From Thermoguttaceae bacterium (GTDB taxonomy: Bacteria; Planctomycetota; Planctomycetia; Pirellulales; Thermoguttaceae), in the NCBI GenBank assembly GCA_017407125.1, contig JAFQXE010000030.1:50104-114103 (forward strand): a stretch of 64,000 nucleotides of DNA, given 5' to 3'. Position 1 is the first letter of the stretch; each line of letters opens with the position of its first letter. Below the pieces are notes generated by a model. The model was not told the DNA's origin, ran no database searches, and saw nothing but the letters and a program-made list of their open reading frames with translations. The position numbers and the translations under genes are program-made. Of the stretch, positions 62,401 through 64,000 are shown one piece after another.

Positions 62401-64000
62401 GGCAGTATAAAGTATTACATCAAGCAGGGCGGCGCTATTTTCGACACCAATGGTCATAACGTTAAAGTTAACGCCAAGATCGAACAGGGAACGGAATCAG
62501 CCGACGCCGCTGGCGGATTCACGAAGAAGGGCGAAGGAACTCTGACGCTGTCTCAGGCGCCAGCTTATACCGGTTCAACAACCATTGAACAAGGAACGCT
62601 GGCGTTGCCGGCTGGCGGAACGCTCTACAACCTGTCTGGTGGAAAATTGAACGACGACGGAAGCGTTGCCGTTTCAGCAAAACTCGACGCATCCGGTCAG
62701 GCATTGACGCTCAACAATACAGAAACGTCTCACTTTGTCGGTTCAATCACTGCTAATACAGTTAACAAGACCGGCGCTGGTACGCTCAAGATTTTGTCAA
62801 CCAATGGACAGTTTGCTCTGGGTAACTTTGCAGTTGAAGCTGGCGAACTGGACTTCAAGGGACAGTACAACGGCGATTTGATTGTCAAGAATGGCGCAAC
62901 GCTCTCGCCGGGTAACTCCGTTGGAGATATGACCGTAACCGGCAACGTTGTATTTGAAGCTGGCGCAACCGGCTTGTTCGAGTTCAGCGCTTACAACGCA
63001 GACCCGGCGTTGCAATCATTCGACACGCTTACTATCAACGATGGTTCGTTGGTAATTGACGACAACGCTATTATCAAGCTGTTCTTTACGAGTTCTTCTG
63101 ACGCTGCTCTTTGGGCGGCGGAAGGTGCAGAATACAAGTTGGTTTCCAATGAAGGCTTTGTCAGCAGTGTGACGCCGATGAGCGGTCTGCTTGGGAATTA
63201 CCAAAGCTTGTTTAGTCTGGAAGGCAGAACCGACGGTCTGTACCTGATCGGTAATAACGCAGGTCCGGAACCTGACAAGTATTATCACGCCAACACGCCG
63301 GAAGCTCTTGCTGAAGACACGTGGACGATTGACGGAACGAACAAAGAGGGCATTAAGTTTACCGAAGGCGACAAGACAACGGAAACCTATACTGGCGGCG
63401 TTGAAATGAACGTCAACGGATCAGTCGAAGTTGCTGAAAACAAGAATCTGACTCTTTCCGGCGTTGTTTCCGGCGAAGGCGCGATGAATAAAACCGGAGA
63501 AGGAACGTTGACCCTTTCCGGCGACAACACGTATTCCGGCAATACGACGGTTTCAGAAGGTAAGCTCACTCTGACTGGCGACGCCGTCAAGGCGAACGGT
63601 CCGATTGATATTGCTGACAACGCCACGTTGGAATACAACGTTCCTAGAGATGAAAAATCGCTGGAATTCACCAATAGCAATGCCGTTACCGGTTCAAACG
63701 CTATCAAGACCGGCGCAGGTACGCTTAAGATTTTGTCAACCGACGGACAGTTTGCTCCTGAGAACTTTACAGTAGAAGCTGGTAAACTGGACTTCAAAGG
63801 CAAGTACACTGGCGATTTGATTGTTAAGACTGGCACGACCTTCTCGCCCGGCAATTCTGTTGGCGACCTGACCGTCTACGGCAACGTTATAATTGAGACT
63901 GGCGCGACTGGCTTGTTCGAGTTCAGCTCTTACAACGAAGACCCGGCGCAGCAGCAATTCGACACGCTTGCCATCGACGGCGCCGGCGCGTTTGTAATTG
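56497..64000 (+). CDS. Giant exported beta-strand-repeat surface protein, 3' end beyond window
   Basis: The frame is open from ATG 56497 to the window end (2501 codons). A long signal peptide (KRLTGFVTYN... to about residue 40, FALAIALTATLFIGSAAA) opens it. The body contains at least thirteen autotransporter-associated beta-strand repeats, e.g. TGTLTLSGENTHTGG, SGNGTLTLSGANDYTGG and TGEGTLTLSGDNTYSGN, expected to form a right-handed beta-helix. A larger module starting WTIDG(S/V/T) recurs near 58260, 61060 and 63320, and a 939-bp segment is repeated (62782 and 63721). The SPGNSVGDMTV block precedes the C-terminal parts of relatives such as 26667-28958, so a PEP-CTERM or beta-barrel end may follow outside. 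Probably an adhesin or cell-envelope component. Confidence 0.88.
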   Translation, partial: MKTPFPKRLTGFVTYNAFNAVRFALAIALTATLFIGSAAAETYSLTTRVKPTEAGAGGLPSGKTYCDLTSSDTVNVTAANAQLYFMDSSAVTLNCNIEIKGDSYGSEKTGKFRMQMNQSVPVYLNGTVNLVGDTRIASHAWQNNQGFLYFNGQVTGVGSLVAAPGYLTEVHLSNTNSVNNYQGNTQIGSSGVYNNSGVTTYAGTLVLDADEQIPDVLTAGSTSTGNLVMYSWEDASNRLTSTLNLNGHTETINGLVCTDTLSVIKGSYGSKLRVGADNSSSAFSGKIQDGMQLEKIGTGTLTLSGENTHTGGTILTAGTLAMSSATALSSGSINFNGNSTLLVNIPNPEITNYMTFNSGVVGTINTNGQNVTLSGSLEGNGGLNKTGAGTLTLQNSCSAASITVSEGTLFLPENASMNSTNLTVQSGGTLQTDISLSNTNVSITGGTFILGSSPATKEVDVKSLSLDGGTIHFDINNNTGYYDSDWLTFTDSVNLNSGVIDLSFNYADEDQWWAKAGSSPIQLITTEKGGLVGDIGSNMQVTVSGFPTASWTLTKDSNNIFLSATDVPPGEGPFWFANSDDITADQWTIDGSEKYGAKLITGDNYNITYSNPVIMSADGTVEVGENYELTFGGQVSGTGAVDKLGAGTLILSQAPAYTGSTKISAGTMVLSAGGTLYNLSGAGNLDNNGQAVTINNTEDSQFSGVITGAGALTKSGNGTLTLSGANDYTGGTTISAGTLKVIGEGSLGTGAVNNSGILEFAPGEGETMSIGYTITNNVGAKTVKSGAGTLTTSNWIGHNVELQEGTLQITGNFGNGKRFNGQITIAQGATLLCATHDSLGYGESTTKMYIYGTMDNSEGNETLNNTELHMYGGTAKSSSGGTLDVLNTGVKFYSYALDGTTASNPTVSTISAPIRLRTDGSFDITTAENSQLNMTGLISTYSGNAVITKLGKGTLYLSAVNTFKGGIDIKEGKVISNGANSSPSNFGTGPVVIETGAVLECRAANQFGYGADAPNEITIRGTLIPADYTHIKNITLESGLIESEYGKTNNGTGLDFATRTGVVTSTGDSLIKCRFNINAGAKATFNVVSDTLTISGLIKSGGGFTKTGEGTLVLSSQDSSYTGNITINGGKLKATSGWKSSSTSPLGSVTSAKTITVNEGGELVLAAQDIFINAHSESPFKFVVDGGKISNEGATYNYLTNLTMRNGANLHAADGNATWKTYKLHNLKVERNADDTAGAPVTITADPDKPNAVIGFGGASSAISGGTSKSTITVEEITSANAAVNDNVSDLVISAVIVDPTYQTSGALKHSTEIIKAGAGTMELTAVNTYTGPTTVSEGTLLLSSTGRLASANVTVGENAAFQTGASIGSTNVALNGGSFIIGETSDSASITAASLTMNDGAVYFDFNGYTAAANDYDLLTTNSATLASGIVNLTFNNGDETSWWTNSTDSGYVLINSSSMGIDLNSVQLLVNSAETDSWYLTTADNNLVLMKLDGPEPPEPPVTDPYYYANTADISAAKWTIDGVNKKGVKFLEGNSEATYANPVELNMNGSFDIAAGHDLTVTGAISGAGALNKAGEGTLTLSGSKTFTGNITVDEGTLKVIATGALGNINAEKTVTINKDATLLFASHDVLGTAGVRSPIQIIVDGGTIANETGWFNTLNHVTLKNGGKIIDNNGHVNWQSYQLTGTVDVTADSKLDANQISTISIGTVGANNGVIPNGVTFNVADVTQDSSTDLLVSANLTNGNSVGVTGNFTKTGAGTMTLSGENTYTGVTTVAAGVLNVTGSKFNSRLVVQSGGTAVIDAGDGGTVNMAADGYASSVMIGNGSNGTFVLNSGNVTIRNGGNNTGSIQLGTNGNCTGVLTINGGAMQVDGRILLSANNDNAKGTLNMNGGTLTLGVPGAYTTGGDPACGVLWFGQGTTTVNLNGGTLALYGTKGGSRAGSTFNFNGGTIQAVADNNTDFFTAAGSIKYYIKQGGAIFDTNGHNVKVNAKIEQGTESADAAGGFTKKGEGTLTLSQAPAYTGSTTIEQGTLALPAGGTLYNLSGGKLNDDGSVAVSAKLDASGQALTLNNTETSHFVGSITANTVNKTGAGTLKILSTNGQFALGNFAVEAGELDFKGQYNGDLIVKNGATLSPGNSVGDMTVTGNVVFEAGATGLFEFSAYNADPALQSFDTLTINDGSLVIDDNAIIKLFFTSSSDAALWAAEGAEYKLVSNEGFVSSVTPMSGLLGNYQSLFSLEGRTDGLYLIGNNAGPEPDKYYHANTPEALAEDTWTIDGTNKEGIKFTEGDKTTETYTGGVEMNVNGSVEVAENKNLTLSGVVSGEGAMNKTGEGTLTLSGDNTYSGNTTVSEGKLTLTGDAVKANGPIDIADNATLEYNVPRDEKSLEFTNSNAVTGSNAIKTGAGTLKILSTDGQFAPENFTVEAGKLDFKGKYTGDLIVKTGTTFSPGNSVGDLTVYGNVIIETGATGLFEFSSYNEDPAQQQFDTLAIDGAGAFVI
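62782..64000 (+). repeat. 939-bp direct repeat inside the giant gene
   Basis: Sequence from 62782 (ACGCTCAAGATTTTGTCAAC) recurs from 63721 with few changes, and the SPGNSVGD/GLFEFS region follows in both. The period is 939 bp, 313 codons. The second copy is cut by the window end. Confidence 0.85.

Overview
The window most likely comes from a member of the Planctomycetota, perhaps a Pirellulales-like bacterium. The evidence is a set of gene types typical of that phylum found together: a DUF1559 prepilin-like protein with an H-X9-DG motif beside a Tat-exported Gfo/Idh/MocA oxidoreductase, a beta-propeller/multiheme c-type cytochrome-like protein, a PEP-CTERM surface protein, a giant protein made of autotransporter-type beta-strand repeats, and GH78 and GH51 glycosidases. 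Genus-level placement is not possible from sequence reading alone.

Layout. (1) 1-5417: a CRISPR-Cas locus. A Cas13b-type effector (minus strand, cut by the window edge) is divergent from cas1-cas2, which are followed by a leader promoter and an array of ten complete repeats plus one truncated repeat. The repeat has the GTTG...CAAC ends and internal stem of type VI-B repeats. (2) 5851-11430: a tightly packed five-gene operon of unknown function. One member looks sigma-factor-like and another joins a Lon-like Ser/Lys fold to a TPR-like region. (3) 11527-18805: a 7.3-kb integrative element in the 3' end of tRNA-Val(CAC), with a 30-bp direct repeat, Xis-like protein, archaeo-eukaryotic-type primase, SF3-type helicase and tyrosine integrase but no virion genes, so satellite-like. 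(4) 19049-37324: transport, exported-enzyme and surface-protein genes. (5) 37549-39503: a Ro60/Rsr (TROVE-vWA) gene preceded by three tandem small RNAs with Y-RNA architecture; one carries a circularly permuted tRNA mimic. (6) 39986-55958: a proline-rich STN-like protein, GNAT, GH51, tRNA-Leu(UAA), part of a peptide ABC transporter, a LolD/LolE-like pair and lysS. (7) 56497-64000: the giant repeat protein, open to the window end.

Across the chromosomal part there is a second layer of organisation. At least a dozen intergenic elements have arms built of 7-nt tandem units. The heptamer differs from copy to copy, but in most copies the two arms are complementary, and a short core such as CGCAAGCG or CGCAAAGCG often lies between them. 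One element interrupts the CRISPR array, one sits in frame inside a cytochrome-like gene, several supply stop codons, and one abuts the cas2 start codon. This family, the Y RNA cluster and the Cas13b-Cas1-Cas2 locus are the most unusual features here.
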